Shown here: piece after piece, positions 5,727-6,354 of the stretch
Layout of the letters: every line of letters starts with the position of its first letter
Numbering within the stretch: the first letter of the stretch is position 1
Assembly: GCA_025964295.1 (NCBI GenBank)
Contig: JAOPZD010000330.1
Coordinates: 1 to 6,354, forward strand
Direction of reading: 5' to 3'
Length of the DNA stretch: 6,354 nt
Source: Conexibacter sp.
GTDB taxonomy: Bacteria > Actinomycetota > Thermoleophilia > Solirubrobacterales > Solirubrobacteraceae
The notes under the pieces: generated by a model
Told to the model about the DNA's origin: nothing
Seen by the model: the letters and a program-made list of their open reading frames with translations, nothing else
Databases searched by the model: none
Translations under genes and position numbers: made by a program

Positions 5727-6354
5727 ATGGCGGGGACCATCGCGGACCGGCTCCGCTCACGCGACGTGGAGCGGTTCATCGGCCGGACCGCGGAGCTCGC
5801 CGTCTTCGACCGGCTCTTCGTGGACGAGCCGCCGGCCAGCGTCGTGCACGTCCACGGCGCGGGCGGCATCGGCAAGAGCGCCCTGCTGCGCGAGGTCGAG
5901 CGGCTCGGGTCCGAGCGCGGCTGGTCGCCGCTGCCGATCGACGGCCGCGCGCTGCCGCCGGTGCCCGGCGCGCTGGAGGAGATCCTCGACGCGGCGCGCG
6001 CCGAGCGCCGCCCGCTGCTGCTGTTCGACACCTACGAGCGCATCTCCGGCCTGGACGGCGCGCTGCGCGAGAAGCTCCTGCCGGCGCTGCCCGAGCACGC
6101 CGTCGTGGTCTTCGCCGGGCGCGAGCGGCCGGCCGCCGAGTGGTTCCAGGACGGCTGGGAGCACCTCACCCGCACGATCCCGCTCGCGCCGTTCAGCACC
6201 GCCGAGGCCCGCGCCTTCGTCGCCGCCCGCGGGATCGACGACGACGCGACCGCCTCCGCGCTGGTGCGCTGGTCCGACGGCTCGCCGCTCGCGCTCGAGC
6301 TCGCCACGGCGATCGCCCGGCGCGACGGGCGCTGGGACAGCGCCGCGGTCGGCG
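5727..6354 (+). CDS. STAND/AAA_16-type P-loop ATPase, N-terminal part (runs off window)
   Basis: The frame from the ATG at 5727 stays open to the last base: 209 residues, no stop. It begins MAGTIADRLRSRDVERFIGRTAEL, where FIGRTAEL (17-24) is the F-V-G-R-x-x-E entry motif of STAND and AAA_16 ATPases. Walker A is GAGGIGKS (44-51, Lys50), Walker B is PLLLFDTYE (96-104, Asp101), a following strand VVVFAGRERP (126-135) carries a sensor-like Arg, and GSPLALEL (185-192) matches the GxPLAL motif of NB-ARC/STAND proteins. Such cytoplasmic proteins are ATP-dependent switches. In actinobacteria they are often fused to a C-terminal LuxR-type helix-turn-helix or a repeat sensor, but that part is outside the window, so the output is unknown. 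No signal peptide or membrane segment is visible. The gene follows the secreted protein gene by 15 bp with no terminator between, so it may receive read-through as well as use the leaderless promoter at 5714-5719. Confidence 0.88.
   Translation, partial: MAGTIADRLRSRDVERFIGRTAELAVFDRLFVDEPPASVVHVHGAGGIGKSALLREVERLGSERGWSPLPIDGRALPPVPGALEEILDAARAERRPLLLFDTYERISGLDGALREKLLPALPEHAVVVFAGRERPAAEWFQDGWEHLTRTIPLAPFSTAEARAFVAARGIDDDATASALVRWSDGSPLALELATAIARRDGRWDSAAVG

Overview
The window is strongly GC-rich, with almost every third codon position G or C, and it carries actinobacterial traits: a YbdK-like GCS2 ligase, leaderless-style gene starts, and a secreted delta-60/PKD protein. The overall style suggests a Thermoleophilia/Solirubrobacterales-type actinobacterium. 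That placement is inferred from sequence character and remembered family patterns, not from a search.

Layout: (1) At the left edge a possible divergent gene begins on the minus strand (start codon at 40..38) and runs off the window, so only 13 codons are visible. (2) The 75-bp gap 41-115 has an imperfect palindrome near its middle. (3) 116-1240 (+) encodes a carboxylate-amine ligase of the GCS2/YbdK family with its signature motifs present. (4) After 37 bp, 1278-5711 (+) encodes a 1477-residue secreted mosaic protein. In order it has a signal peptide, seven delta-60 repeat units (probable seven-bladed beta-propeller), two PKD domains, a ~500-residue module of unknown function holding all six cysteines, two or three further beta-sandwich-like regions including a C-terminal Fn3-like domain, and a lysine/arginine-rich tail. 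(5) Only 15 bp later, 5727-6354 (+) is the N-terminal part of a STAND-type P-loop ATPase that continues past the window. Its ATG lies exactly where a leaderless transcript would start from a TANNNT box located just after the preceding stop codon.

The three plus-strand genes are tightly packed and co-directional, but no shared pathway is evident: one is a cytoplasmic peptide-bond-forming ligase, one a secreted surface or extracellular protein, one a cytoplasmic nucleotide-dependent switch, probably regulatory. I see no mobile element, CRISPR array, tRNA, rRNA or convincing intrinsic terminator. The least explained part is the cysteine-bearing central module of the large protein. I did not find a multi-gene defence, biosynthetic or other novel system that the sequence would support.
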